Positions 1 through 12,009 are shown, counted from the first letter of the stretch. The stretch: DNA of 64,000 bases from Anas platyrhynchos (GCF_047663525.1 NC_092602.1:2115501-2179500); one strand, 5' to 3'. Notes: generated by a model from the sequence alone, not told the origin. Numbers and translations: made by a program.

Positions 1-2405
1 CACAGAGACATATAAAGGGCACTTCAAGAGTTGGGAAGGGAAAAACCAGCCTTCTGCCTAAAAACGAGCAGTTACAAGTTACAAGGCCCAATCTCATCAT
101 TTTTATGTACTTTTGGGTCAGACAGTAAAATAAAGTCACTTTTCTGCTTTCTTCGGGTTAGCAAACCTTTGGCATCACCCTCCTGCATATTAAACACCGC
201 ATGACTAGTTTTGGCTTGTCTGATAATGAACCCAGCTCCTGTTTGTAATCCCTTTGTCCAAATCCTTTTGGCTTTGTTACGACACAGCCCGGGCGCTGCC
301 ACGCTCCAACACGTCCCCGCACGGGCCGTGACGGCGGCGGCACAAACCGTAACACACGCCACAAAACTCCACTTCTGGGCTTCTGTCAGCGCTGCTACGT
401 GCGTTGAGAATCGGCTTCCAGAAAGCTGCCTGGTAAATCCCACCAGGAGGAGGTGGAAACAAGAGCTGGCACCAGACGCACAGGGGAAAAAAATGAAGTT
501 GCCCACCCACAAAGCAACGTCCTGCAGGTCAGCGTCCCCCTTCCCTCAGCTTTCCTTCACAACCTGCGGCCCTTTGGAGAGAAGCTGGTGTTTAAGGCAA
601 TATCTGAAGGGATTTCAGAGGGTAAAGGCAGAGAGGAATGGGAAATTTCATTTTTGAGGTAGTCCGGAGTGGGCACTGCATAAATCGTAAGTGACCAGAG
701 GGAGAGGTGGAAAGGAAAAAGTTAAGGTTAGCTTCTAACTGGAGACTTTGGGAAGGGTTTTAAAAGGAAGGGGAAGAAAAGGAAGAACGGATTATACGCG
801 GTTTGCTGTTTCCAGTAGAACCACAAAAACTTTCTCTTATCAATTTTACCACAAATTTCACCAACTTGTGAGAGGAACGTAAGGGAAAAGCCAGTTTAAG
901 TTTCCCGCTATTCAGACACAGAACTGAAGGCACCACAGTTTGAACAAAAACTCAGTTTCAGAAAAGCATCCTGAGCTGAGAAAGGGCTCTTCTGAAGTGT
1001 GAAGTATTTTCTCCACATAATATGTTTTCAAGCTCAGGCTCATTTAACTTTTGAAGCCAGCCAGCCTCCTGAAGGGGTGAACCAAACGCTGAAGTGCTCT
1101 GGAGCAGCACCATGGTTGGGCGATAACCAGTTAGTTTTTTATAGCAGAGCCCCGAATTCTGCTGCTCCTATTCCAAAACCCGAGAAGAGCTTTGAAACTG
1201 CCTGTCCCAAACCAGATCTGCTTTTCAGCTGCACAGGTTGGATTAAGAAGAGATCTGTCCCCACACACAAACCCAACCTGGACAAAACTTTTTCTACTGC
1301 CTCGTGCTCCTTCTGCGACAGCACAGACCCCGTTTTATCCATTTCAGTGAGGCAGAACACGGAATTTGATCAGGAATTGGGAAGCGTGTGCTCTGCGAGT
1401 CAAATGACATGAGAATACGGCTGGGCAGCTCTCAGCTCCTGAGGGATAAGTTCAATTACCACAGATCCGTTAATTTTTAATACAGGATAATTTATTTCCT
1501 CTTTCACGTTCTGGGCATGCAGTGTTGTTTTGAATAAAAAGCCAACTTTTTTTTCAGGATTCCAACCTTTACTCAGAAGTAGCTGTAGAATTTGGCAGTA
1601 AAAACAAATGATCTGGTAACGAAGAAATGCTGCTCGGTATTGCTAACGATGTGAAATGCAGCATTTGAGAACTGTGCTGCTCATCGGTGGAGGGAATCGC
1701 TTACATCTCCTCCTCCCTCAGGGGCAAGAGCTCCAAATCCCGCATCAGGACTCTATCAGCACGGGTTCACAACATTCAAACTGCATGAAATATTTCAAAT
1801 GTATGGATTAAAAGATGCTTTCTAAAAACGTCAACATTTATTTCTTCTGGCAAGCCTGAACGCCTCACCGTCTCCTTTAGGGCACAGGTGGAAAGGAGCT
1901 TTACACCTCGGGCTGCACGCTAAGATCACCCCTCACGTTCATTTCCAGCAGGCAAAAGGAGTGAACTAATTGGAAACATACTCAATTACAAAAAAAAATT
2001 AATGGGAGCAGAAAGGGCTGAGCTCTTTTCAGCAGCTCAGCTGCTTCTTGTTGAGCTCAGGGCACCCAGCACAGGGCTTGGGGCTGGTTATTTCCGTGAA
2101 GATAAAGGCAGGGAGCAGGGGAAGGTGACAGATAACAGCATATGGGAAGTTTTTGTGTGTATCTTTGTGAAACCCATCTGATTATCGAATTTATTTGCTT
2201 TTATGGAGCCTCCTGGACCCTGTGTGCCAGCAAACACCTCACACAAACCCAGGAGCCCCCCCCAGTGCCTCGCTCCTCGCTTATTTCACCTCAGAACCCC
2301 CCCGGGGTCCTGGCCCTGCCCCCGGGGGAAGGCAGCGGAGCCCCACGGGGACCTCCCCCTAACCCCAAACCCCAAACCCGATACACGGGGACCCCTCCCC
2401 CGTAC
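1..2405 (-). other. MAPKAPK5: MAPKAPK5 intron 1 (5' part)
   Basis: Downstream of the first coding exon on the minus strand. I looked for kinase exon 2 (the segment after T-S-I-L-E-E-Y) and did not find it. The interval holds unremarkable unique sequence, with a C-rich stretch near 2365-2385 containing two CCCCAAA telomere-like units next to the exon. The open frames here have no recognisable domains and are treated as chance. Confidence 0.6.
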
Positions 2406-2441
2406 CTTGATCGTCCTGTCCATGTCGTGCTCCCCCGACAT
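2406..2441 (-). CDS. MAPKAPK5: MAPKAPK5 (PRAK/MK5) first coding exon, partial gene
   Basis: MAPKAPK5 is a serine/threonine kinase activated by p38 and by the atypical MAP kinases ERK3/ERK4; it shuttles between nucleus and cytoplasm. Only the first coding exon is here: twelve codons reading M-S-G-E-H-D-M-D-R-T-I-K, followed directly by a GT donor (minus strand, 2405-2404). This matches the human start MSEDSDMDKAIK in length, in the internal M-D pair and in the exon end after I-K, phase 0. Exon 2 and the kinase domain lie outside the window. The assignment is supported by position: MAPKAPK5 follows ALDH2 in the same orientation in human. Twelve codons is a short match, so the call rests on motif, splice site, CpG-island context and synteny together. 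Confidence 0.85.
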
Positions 2442-2887
2442 CCTCCCGCGGGGCCCAGCAGGGGGGACCGGGCACCAGCGGGTACCGGAGGGCCTCGCTA
2501 GGCCACGGGCAGCCCCGGCCGAGCTCCGCAGCGCCTCATCCCCGGCCGGGAGGGCCGGGGGCCGGCAGCGCCTCAGGGAGGCCGCGGGCGGGCCCAGCGC
2601 CGCCGCTCAGCCCCGGAGCCGCCGCCCGGGAGCCAGGCATCGCCGGCACCTCGGCCGGGCAGCCCCGCCTGGCGGCGCGGAGCCTCGGTGAGGCTCTCCC
2701 CGCCGTGAAACGCGGCAAAAGGGGGATGGGGGGAGGGCTCCGCGAGCCGCTCAGAGCGGTTTGGGGATTTTTTGGGGTGTTGGAGGAGCGGGAAAGGGAG
2801 GGGAAGGCGGTCGGGGAGGGCGCCTCTGGAAGCGCCCAGGGGGTGAGGAGGGCCCCGGGGGCCTGAGCGGAGTCAGGCTCTGACTGA

Positions 2888-2895
2888 TGACGTCA
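2888..2895. promoter_or_regulatory. CRE palindrome TGACGTCA, MAPKAPK5 promoter
   Basis: Full consensus cAMP response element about 450 bases upstream of the MAPKAPK5 start codon. Occupancy by CREB/ATF is inferred from the motif alone. Confidence 0.65.
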
Positions 2896-3017
2896 CGCGA
2901 GGGGACGGGCTGATGAAGGGAGGGGGCGGGGCTAAGAGTGTACAGAGACCCCGCCCACCTATGTGAGGCCACGCCCCCTTCAGCCTCCCGCCCGCCCCCT
3001 CCCGCTCAGAGGCGAAG

Positions 3018-3027
3018 TCTCGCGAGA
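3018..3027. promoter_or_regulatory. TCTCGCGAGA (CGCG/BANP) element, MAPKAPK5 promoter
   Basis: Perfect ten-base palindrome TCTCGCGAGA. The same motif occurs at 24898-24907 in the ACAD10-BRAP promoter. Family knowledge: this CpG-containing element drives housekeeping CpG-island promoters through BANP and is blocked by methylation. Confidence 0.7.
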
Positions 3028-3252
3028 GTTGCGGTGGCGCCGCCCGCGGCTCTGAGGCGAAGCCGTGAGGGGAGGCGGGGCCCGGCCCCCGGCCCCCCCC
3101 CCCCCAGGAGTGAGAAGCACAAATAAAAGCGAATAAATCCACTAAATCGCAATAAATCGCACATTTCTCCCTATATCCGTGTCCCGCCTCAGCTCGCTGC
3201 CACCACCCCTGTGCTCCAGCAGCAGGCAGGGGCAGCTTTAGTGACAAAACTC

Positions 3253-3258
3253 TTTATT
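3253..3258 (-). terminator. ALDH2: ALDH2 polyadenylation signal AATAAA
   Basis: Minus-strand AATAAA (plus-strand TTTATT) 314 bases after the ALDH2 stop codon, so the final exon is about 370 bases including the 3' UTR. A second AATAAA lies at 3515-3520, only about 50 bases after the stop, and could give a shorter 3' UTR. The distal signal is followed on the minus strand by a G/U-rich stretch, as expected downstream of a cleavage site. Confidence 0.7.
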
Positions 3259-3571
3259 TTGTGCGCAGGTACAAAAGGGGAGCACCCCTCACGCAGCACG
3301 GGGGGGGGCCGTGAAGCGCTTACAAAGCTACTGCAAACAAGCAAATAAATGATTTTCTGGGGGAATCAACCCAAAACATTCATCAGCTGCACCAGGGCTG
3401 CAGTAGGCTGAAGGCAGAGCTCCTCCGGGCACCTTCCGAAGCTTTACATGTAATTTCTTAACGCAGTTACACGGCTGCCACCTAAGCTTGGCGTGTGACA
3501 GAGGCTTCCTTTGCTTTATTCCTCACAAAGCTGCATAGGTGTCCTCCATACGTGGGGGAGGATGTTGTCCT

Positions 3572-3604
3572 TTAGGAGTTTTTCTGGGGGATTTTGATGG
3601 TTAC
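3572..3604 (-). CDS. ALDH2: ALDH2 exon 13: C-terminal decapeptide and stop
   Basis: Very short terminal coding exon: [10 protein letters not shown] then TAA, preceded by a CAG acceptor at 3605-3607. Human ends V-T-V-K-V-P-Q-K-N-S. It is too short to be found by open-frame length alone and is recognised by motif and phase. Confidence 0.93.
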   Translation of the reverse strand, partial: VTIKIPQKNS

Positions 3605-6600
3605 CTGGAGAAAACAAAGTTACAGGTCACCTTCCTGCAGCACCCCGCTGAGGGGAGGCAGAGACAGGGGCCAGCGTGTCCCTGGTGGTGGTCACTGATG
3701 GGATCAGGAGAGCTGTCCTAAGAGGCAGGGGAAGCTCAGAAGTGGTCCCTGCACCCCTCCAGAGGTTCCCCTGCTTACCAGGAGCCGTGCAAGCTCCCTG
3801 CCAGGCACATGCCGGAGGCCCTGACCTGTTCCAGACCTCATGCTGGATCACAAGCTGCAGGCAAACCACCTCAGCCCACGAGCTCCGTCACCCTTCAGAC
3901 ACTAAGCTGCAAGCAGACCGAGTGCCTGCCCTTCTGCCTCGCCTTCCAGGAAGTTACTCAACACCAGCAGTGCTGCTCCAGAGAGCAGCATTGAGGGCTG
4001 GGGTCACTGCTCAGATTCCCCCTCCTGAGTGCTAAATGCCCAGTTTTCATCTGCAAGTTTATACACACAAAAGCTTCCACCCCACTGACACACACCCCCA
4101 GCACAGGTTCTCTCTCTCTGGTCTCCACAAAATAAGCTTGCAGAGCCAGCACGCTTCCACTCCTTACAGTGAGAGACTCCTAAACTGTGCCAAGTGGCGC
4201 GGGCAATTGGTAATCTGTCAGTCAGGGCACGTATCCTTGCTTTCTAAAGCTGTACAAAACAAGACTAGCTTTCTCTTTTAAATAGTTACACGGAGTTTTG
4301 TCTGTGTAAGAAGCACAGCTCCAAGTTTGGTTCAAGTATTAGAAAGAACTGTGACTCCCAGGCCCACACCAGCAGGCACAGAGACAATTTGGAGCTACAG
4401 CAGAGGGTTGGGAAGTACTCACACAGGGGGATACTCACATTTTTCACCTCTACATATGCCTCCAGACCATATTCTCCCAGCTCTCGCCCATTCCCAGATG
4501 CTTTGTAGCCACCAAATGGGGCTTGTGCACCAAACACATCATAGCAGTTCACCCTGAAAAGGAAAGCACAAGTCAAGCACCTGCAGTTTCAGAACTGGGT
4601 AATTGAAGAGCTTTTTCCACAGCAAATGGACATCTCAGCTGTTTATAGCAGAGGGACAGATGAATTTCTAGACATGATTTCCCCACTTGTTAGCTATCTC
4701 AATCATCAGAATTAATTAATACCGGAACCCCATCTTTATCAGCCAGGAAGCAGAACACCATGAAATTAATTCATGTCTTGCACCACACAAGCTCAGAGCC
4801 TTGCGGGAGCTGCTGTCATTGCCAACTGCAGTGCTTCAGTTCTGCTCCCCCGTCCCATTCACTAATTCACAATGAGAGTGTGGAAGTTTAATATTCCTAA
4901 ATTTCACCCAAAGCAGCACTGCAGTTGAAGGTCTGATGTTACATTCGGTGAGGTACTTGTATCCAAATTTGATCCAATTTGATCCAAAGCGCAGACAGGC
5001 TATCAGAGAGCAAGTGTAACAAGAAATCACAGCGCACAAGAAAGCTGCCAGCACTTTAGGGAAGGGAAAAAAAAAGCATCAAGGCTCACCAAACTGTCCC
5101 AGCTCGCAGGGCCTGAGACACATAATTAGCTTTGTCAAGGTCCTTCGTAAAGACTGCTGCTGCCAGACCATACTTGGAGTCGTTTGCTCTCTCAATTACT
5201 TCCTCGATTGTTTTGAACTTCAGAATCTGCATGACAGGCCCAAATATCTGCAAGATCCAAACAGAGCAAGTGAAAAAGTGTAAAGCGGTCCCAGGAGAGG
5301 CTGTGGTTGATGCTGGAGCTGTGTGTGTATGTTGGAAGTTGCACAGGACACTACATTCAAAGTATCAGTGTGTCACCTCCCATATCATGAAGCACCCAGC
5401 GTGTAATTTGGAAGGAATTTTGCTGCGCTAACTTCCTAAAAAGCGCCAAGTTTCTCTTTCTATTCTCATTTCCTGAATGTCTCGTGCTTTCAGACCTGAT
5501 TCTTTCTCCACCAGTGGGTGCAAAGGGACAAAAGTGCGAAACTGAGGGCAGGAAGGTGCCGCAGGTCTCACCTCTTCCCTGGCGATCGTCATGTTGTCCT
5601 GCACCTCTCCAAAGACAGTTGGCTGGATGAAGTAGCCTCTATCTGCAGCGGGGCTGCCACCGCACAGCAGCTTGGCTCCTTCCCGCTGCCCGGCACTGAT
5701 GTAGCCAAGGATCTTCTTATACTGCTCTTCGTCCACCTAAGAGCCATCGGGACAGACAGATCAGCTCGGTGTTTGCTGGGGGTAAAAAAAGGGTTCGACT
5801 GGAGCCCCTCCAGCACACAGCTGGGCTCTGGCAGTTCTCCATTTCACTAGGTTGCCAAGCCAGCTTCAAAGGGAAATGAGGATTTTTAAGTGCCAGTTTC
5901 AAGGGGAGGTTTTGGAATAATCAGAATGGTTAATTAGCTTCTCCCTCCTGCACACGGAGGTAATAGGCACAGTTCAAAGGAGATGAACTGGGAGACTGGA
6001 GGATACCCCTCATCCTGACCTACCGATGCCCAGTGACTCAAAATCAGGATAATTTCATGAGATAACAGTTCCAGACATCCCCTGCTCTCACCTGAGGCCC
6101 CTGCTCTGTTTTAAAGTCAAACGGGTTTCCAACCACCCTGGACTTGGCTTTCTCAACGCTCCTCTCCACAAACTCTTTATATATATCTTCCTGGACGTAT
6201 GTTCGGGATCCGGCACAGCAGCACTGCCCTTGGTTGAAGAAGAGGGCAAAGTGGGCTTGATCCACAGCCCAGTCCACTAAGATGGGGGAGAAGAGAGAAA
6301 AAAAACACAGCCCAAGTCAGTAAGTGACTTTTTTTGAACTATTATCATGCCAGCTACTGGAGCATCAGTGACACAAGGTCCTTTCAGCTGATGGCATTTT
6401 CTATGCTTTGGTAGTTAGATACAGATTTAATCAGCATAAAGACCCATTAGAGTATCCCATAATAGAAGAAAAAAATCTGATCTGAGGTGGATTCTAGTTC
6501 TTATTTGAAATTAACAGATATTAAAGATGAGTTAGTTTGGATCTAGCAGAATTTCCTTCCTTACTAATGCATTTGGTTCATCCAGATCAAAAATGAACTT

Positions 6601-9600
6601 ATATGCAAGAGATGAGAGAACCAGAACTGCATAACAATAAAAAAGGGGAGGTAAGCGCTAAGAGAAGAAAAACAGAACTGAGAAAGCTGAAGGAAGATAC
6701 AGAAACAATAATCATTTGCTGATAACTGAGCTTCTCCCCAGTCCTGGGAAAGAAGTGGGAGTGAAGAAGCCCTGCTACACAAACACGGCAGCTGCAGCAG
6801 GAGGCACAGAGACTTCACGGAGAGAAACCAGCCAGGTGGTGTCAGAGCTGGGGACGCACGACGCAGGAGAGGTTTCTTTTCTCCCTCCAGCTCTGCTTGC
6901 AGAAAGCCAGCGTGAAATGCACAGACCAAACGCTCCGCCAGCAGGTGCTTACTGTCGGCATCAGACATGATGATGTTTGGACTCTTCCCTCCGAGCTCCA
7001 GCGTCACACGCTTCAGGTTACTTTCTGCTGCAGCCTTCTGGATCAGGTGCCCAACCTGCAGCAGGAGAAGAGGCATTAGGGACTGCCCCCAGCCCGCATC
7101 ACACCCGGCAGAGCGGCTGGTTTTAGGTCCCAGTCAGCAGTTTAGCAGTAATCCCTTCATGGTCAGGGCTTTACGGGAAGTCCGCCTAGAGTTTCACCTC
7201 TAGCACAAAGCAGATCAAGGAAGACAATAGGAAATACTCTAAAGAAAGCACCTGAAAAGAGTCTTAGACAAAGGAAAATTCAACGTCACGCTGTAAAGGC
7301 AGCCGTATTTCTTGAAGGAAGTTGTAGAAGGCAACACACCTCCAGTATTTGTACAAAAGAAGCCATACAGGAATGAGATGATCTTTATGTCCCAAGGGTT
7401 TAAAGGTAAAGCCCCCCCCTTACCTCTGTGGAGCCTGTGAAGGCCACTTTATCTACGTCCATGTGGGAAGAGATGGCAGCCCCCGCAGTGGGCCCGTAGC
7501 CAGGGATGATGTTCACCACGCCTGGGGGGAATCCGGCCTGCAGGAGAGGGCAACGTTATTCCTTCCGTAAATCAAGGATTTCACCCACATTCAGCTGTTG
7601 GTAACGCTCTGATATGCCTCCCACAAAGAACAGAGCCTTTCCTAGCTCACTTCATTTCCCAGGTCTTCAGGTTTAACGCTTGATTTCCAAGAAGCAGAAC
7701 AATTCCTTGCCCCACCCTGTACCCTAAACATGGCTGGGAGCTATATATTATTTCAGCTTTTATTTTAGCACATATTTGAGCTTTCTAATCACCCTGAAGT
7801 TTATTTAACTGAGCCTTGGAGTCCTTCCCTAAATCAACGAGGACGTTCTCTGCATGTGCATTTATGAACATGAAGGTGTTTGAATGCTGTGGGGTGTTGC
7901 TGACCCAAACCCTAAGATATCCAAGGCAATCTGGCATTTCTCCAGACCACACAGCCCTCTTCTGTTCCTGTCACATTACCCCAAACTCCAGCAGTTCTGA
8001 CGGGTCGGCTGATGGAAACCCAGCCCTTCCCTCACCTCCTTGATCAGGTTTGCTACGTAGAGGGCACTCAGGGGGGTTTGCTCGGCCACTTTCATCACGA
8101 TCACGTTCCCAGTAGCCAGGGCAGGCCCCAGTTTCCACGCCTGCATCAACAGCGGGAAGTTCCACTGGAAAACAAGAAGAAATTTGCTGAGCTTGCAAGT
8201 TCCAATTACCGAGCATGTAACGAGCGAGCTTTATTCAAATCTGCAGGTGCAGCACCTATGGAAGCAGCCTCTGAGCTTTCCCGAGCTGCGGTTTTTGGCT
8301 CCTTTTCAAGCACTGTCTTCTGCTTGCCCAGGAAAACTGTACTGACGTGTGAAGCCTCCCAGTACCACTGCGAAACCACAGCTCTTTTGGAATTAATCTT
8401 TACCCTCCATTTAGCCTTTTTTTTTTTTTTTGCATACTTTGAAAGAAACCCTTTGTAATGACAGGGCAGCGCTCGCAGATCGGTGAGGCATTTCCATTCA
8501 GTTCTTGTGCAATGCAGACACAAAACCCGTGTAAACACAGCGTGCAACAACCAGAACGTGGCTGCTCCTACAAGCAGGTATCACCATCCACGGATCGTTG
8601 TATACACGGGGCTTTGCTGTTGCCAAACCTCGTTGCTCTGCTTGCTACCAGTTACAGAAACAAGACCAGTTACATAAAACTGAGTTTTGCATGCTAGTTC
8701 TCTATTTCCTCATCACACAAACTACCACCTAGCATTAAAAACAGAAGTTTAAACTTAACTGTGGCGCTGAGATAATAAAGGGGCTGATTTTTATTTATTT
8801 ATTTTTGCAGCTGATACAAAATAAATCTTACCCATACCCCATGAAATCAACAAGTAGGTCTGTGCTGCCAGAGCAAAGTAGCAGCCCTCCCAGCTGGAGC
8901 GAGGATCACGTTATTTTTAGCATTGGAAGGAAGCAGCGCTTCAAACAGCCTTGCATTTTAAGATACCTCCTCGTTGTAACACTCAATTCCTGACATTTTT
9001 CAGGACCTACTGATACATTTTACTGACCGGGATTATCTGTCCACAGACTCCCACGGGCTCATGTCTCGTGTAGCAGAAGAAGTCCCCGTCTAAAGGGATG
9101 GTTTTGCCGTGGAATTTATCAGCCCAGCCTGCAAAGTACCTGGCAACAAGAAAGTTTTGCTCATTGAATTGAAAACAGAAAACAAGAAAGATTTCCCCCA
9201 GCTGTTTGTTTTCCTCCCTTCTTCTGTCACTTCAGACAGTGCACACTAATGCAAGTATTTCCCAGGAAGGTGATTTTAAGAGTGGACAGTAAATGTAAAC
9301 TTTCATCTCGCATGTTTGCCAGCAATTTGTATGGCCTCTGGTGTGTCAGTCCTGCACTGCCCCACAGCTTAATCCATTTGTACAAGTTCTGCATGTGGTC
9401 AGAGAGCAACAGACACATAACAAGAGCCCGTTGGAAAAAGTCTCAGGAAGAAAATTCCTTTTATTTGTACTTAACCAAAATAAGAAAAAAGGTAAGAAAG
9501 AGATGGAAACAGACTGGAAGGGCCAGATAATACCAAGGGGTCGAAACCAGCCTGAATCAGAGGCATCAGAGGCTCAGCTTCCACAGGCAGCCAAGCAGGA

Positions 9601-12009
9601 GCGTGGGGCATGAAGCGACCACGCTGTCAGCACAGCCTCTGTGCCTACCTGAGACATTTGACCACCATGTCCAGATCCACCAGGTAGGAGATGGAGTAGG
9701 GTTTGCCATTATCCAGAGTTTCCAGCGCCTACAAAAGACATTTTGCAGAGATTGCCTGAAGCACGGGATAGGAAAAAAAATCACACGTCTAGATTTAGAT
9801 TTCATTCTCGAGACCCAAGACTACCTCCCAAGACCACCTCCCCGTCCCCTGCAGCTCAGGGTTAGCTGTGGCTGACGTCCTCGCCGCACCGATGGGCGCC
9901 CACCACCCGTCTCTGCCCCGGCTGAGGGCCCACGGAGCGCGATACGCACCGCCAGGTAAGCCCGGTCCCTCTCAATCAGGTCAGCCAGGCGATTCAGCAG
10001 CTTCCCGCGGTGAGAAGCATCCATCCTCCTCCAGGGCGAGCCCAGCTGGAAAGCTGCCCTGGCTGCCTTAACAGCCTTGTCCACATCGGCCTGTAGAGGA
10101 GTCCAAGAAAGGTGGGTGAGAAAGGAGCAACCAGCTCCCACCTCCCTCTCCCAGCACAACTGATGCCCTCCCTGGGCTCCAGGAGGAAACACCACCTGTG
10201 CCTCTTATTTCAGCTATGTGGAGTGCAAATATTGACATTATTCCTGCAATATCATCTGCTGGGTTAATATTTTCATCGTAGAACGAGGCAAGGAAAGAGC
10301 TCTAGAAATCTGCTTTGACACTCTTCCAGGGTTTGATTTCACCAGCACAGTCTAAAGCACTTTTTTTTGTTGATCAAGTATCTCTAACCCCTCATTTTGT
10401 CCAGTCGGGACATTAATTTGGTTTTAGTTGTTCTTCTGTTCTGGCTTGCTGTAATGGTCTCGCCAAGACAAGCTTCTGTGCCATGGACGAGCAAACAACA
10501 AAGAGCTCCTTCGCTCACCCCTCCCCTGGAGAATACAAACGAGTTTCCAGCCTGGAGGATGAGCCCCAAATTGCTGGGAAACAAAACCTTGCTCTGCCAC
10601 AGACTCCCAGGAGGGCCTTGCATAGAGCACAGGGCAATTATACCGCTGCTCCCAACCCTTTCGCTTTCATTTCTTAACTTCCCCAGACTGGGGACAATCT
10701 CCCACTTCACGTGTACAGCACAGGGAGGCCGTTCAGGCACCACTGCCCTTCTGCCTCCTCTCCTGCCGTGACTCTGGGTCACGCTCCCACCACAGCAAGG
10801 GGCTCAGCATTCACCCCTGCCTGGCCCAGCAGCTTCCACCCACGGCTGCTCCTCCCAGCCCAGGCTCCACTCCACACTGTCTGCTCCTCCCCACCCTTTC
10901 CAGTCCCAGCTTGCCACTGGGAAGAGGCAAAGCCGGAGGGTTTTGCGAGAGCCGTGCTGGGGAAGGACAGCAGCAGCACTGCACGTGGCATCGGTGCAGG
11001 TCAGCCGCTCCGCGATCCCTGCGTGCTGCAAACAAACAGATCTCAGAGGGAATATTTACCTTATCGCCCTCGGCAACCTGGCAGATAACTTCTCCTGTTG
11101 CAGGGTTGACAGTTGGGAAGGTTTTCTTACTGACTGCATCGTGCCACTCGTTATTTATAAAAATCTGTAAGGAAGGCAACAAAACAGGGTCACGCCTTGG
11201 AGCCAGACCGAGGGGAATCGCTAGGAGCTTTATTTGTTTGCTGGCTTCTCAACAGGCTGCTTAATTCAAGGGGCTCAGCTTGCGGGGGCTCCAAAACCGC
11301 ACGGATCTGGAGGCGATGTTCTGGCCCAGACGGAACAGCAGCTGCCAGCCGACAAAAAGGATCCACACCGCGGCAGTTCCCCTCTCACCGGCTCCTTCCA
11401 AAGCCCCGGGGAGCGCCTCGGGCAGCGGCACCGCACCCGTTTCACCCGCGGTACCGGGGCTGCATCGCCCCCAGCAGCCGGTGCCAGGCAGCCCGGGGAG
11501 CTGCGGGGACTTTGCTCGGGCACGGCCGGGCCCGGGGCAGCGGGGTCGGCCTGGGACGGGCCTGTTCTTGCTGAGCTCCGAGCCACGGCCGCGGGGAAGG
11601 AGCGCCCAGGCCATGTCGCAACACCCGCCCGTGTCGGGACACCCCCCTATGTCGGGACACCCACCTATACCACCGGGACACCGGCCCAGCCACGTCGGGA
11701 CACCCACCTATGTCGGGACACCCCTAGCCGTGTTGGGACACCCCCCTATGTCGGGACTACCCCCCAGCCATACGGGACACCCACTTATATCGGGACACCC
11801 CCAGCCGTGTCGTGACAGCCCCCCACCTTCCCCAGAGCCTGCCCGTCCCCCCGGCCCAGCCCTACCTTGTTGTAGGCGATCTCAGGGCGCGGGTTGGGCG
11901 CGGGGATGGGCGAGGCGGCGGCGGCCGAGAGCGGAGCGGCCGAGAGAGGAGCCCCCGGGCGGGCCGGGCCCCAGCAGAGCCGGGAGGAGCGCAGCGCCAG
12001 CCGCAGCAT
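3572..12009 (-). CDS. ALDH2: ALDH2, mitochondrial aldehyde dehydrogenase (13 coding exons)
   Basis: NAD-dependent mitochondrial matrix enzyme that oxidises acetaldehyde and lipid-peroxidation aldehydes to acids; homotetramer. Coding exons (minus strand, 5' to 3'): 11866-12009, 11060-11164, 9950-10090, 9649-9728, 9028-9139, 8036-8164, 7424-7537, 6953-7055, 6092-6276, 5572-5736, 5090-5247, 4439-4553, 3572-3604. All have AG/GT borders and the phases close to 1584 nt, 527 residues (human 517; the extra ten are in the presequence). Visible features: basic, acid-free N-terminus; oxyanion Asn196 in I-P-W-N-F-P; general base Glu295 in L-E-L-G-G-K; Q-C-C-C-A-G with the catalytic middle Cys329; Glu514, equivalent to human Glu504; C-terminus I-P-Q-K-N-S. 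Identity to human is very high outside the leader. An in-frame ATG upstream at 12061-12063 exists, but the start at 12009 gives the family-like M-L-R leader. Confidence 0.97.
4439..4553 (-). CDS. ALDH2: ALDH2 exon 12: oligomerisation segment with Glu514
   Basis: 115 nt encoding [10 protein letters not shown] through V-E-V-K-N. Glu514 in A-Y-V-E-V-K corresponds to human Glu504 (Glu487 of the mature enzyme), the residue changed to Lys in the human ALDH2*2 allele. The active-type glutamate is present here. Confidence 0.95.
6092..6276 (-). CDS. ALDH2: ALDH2 exon 9: catalytic cysteine exon
   Basis: 185 nt, begins in phase 1 and ends in phase 0 at G-P-Q. It encodes [12 protein letters not shown]; the middle cysteine, residue 329 of the precursor, is the nucleophile (mature human Cys302). 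Residues around it are identical to human, so the enzyme should be active. Confidence 0.96.
6953..7055 (-). CDS. ALDH2: ALDH2 exon 8: general-base exon
   Basis: 103 nt. It encodes the stretch with [11 protein letters not shown], where Glu295 corresponds to the ALDH general base (mature human Glu268). It ends with a single A (phase 1) that joins T-G of exon 9 to make Met310. Confidence 0.95.
11627..11818. repeat. Minisatellite in ALDH2 intron 1
   Basis: About ten tandem units of 17-22 bases built on GTCGGGACACCCMCCTAT, read on the plus strand, starting about 50 bases inside intron 1 from the exon 1 donor. Units differ in length and by point changes (CTAGCCGT, CCAGCCAT tails). The array creates long spurious open frames on both strands. 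Confidence 0.85.
11866..12009 (-). CDS. ALDH2: ALDH2 exon 1: mitochondrial presequence
   Basis: 48 codons ending phase 0 in I-A-Y-N-K before a GTAGGG donor, equivalent to human exon 1 ending C-N-Q. The leader is rich in Arg, Leu, Ser and Ala with no acidic residue before the E-I-A-Y segment, as expected for a matrix-targeting peptide. It is ten residues longer than the human leader and has little sequence identity with it, which is normal for presequences. Confidence 0.9.

Larger units (their letters stand above)
2442..3130 (-). promoter_or_regulatory. MAPKAPK5: MAPKAPK5 CpG-island promoter and 5' UTR
   Basis: A GC-rich, CpG-dense block directly upstream (minus strand) of the MAPKAPK5 start codon. 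It contains a perfect CRE palindrome TGACGTCA at 2888-2895, a GC box GGGGGCGGGG near 2922-2931 and a perfect TCTCGCGAGA element at 3018-3027. CRE binds CREB/ATF factors; TCTCGCGAGA is a known CpG-island core-promoter motif bound by BANP. There is no TATA box. A run of Cs sits near 3096-3108. The block is squeezed between the MAPKAPK5 start codon and the ALDH2 polyadenylation signal, which is only about 0.8 kb away. Confidence 0.7.

Noticed and set aside
2361-2385. CCCCAAA telomere-like units near MAPKAPK5 exon 1
   Set aside because: Only two units inside a C-rich CpG island; not an interstitial telomere array.
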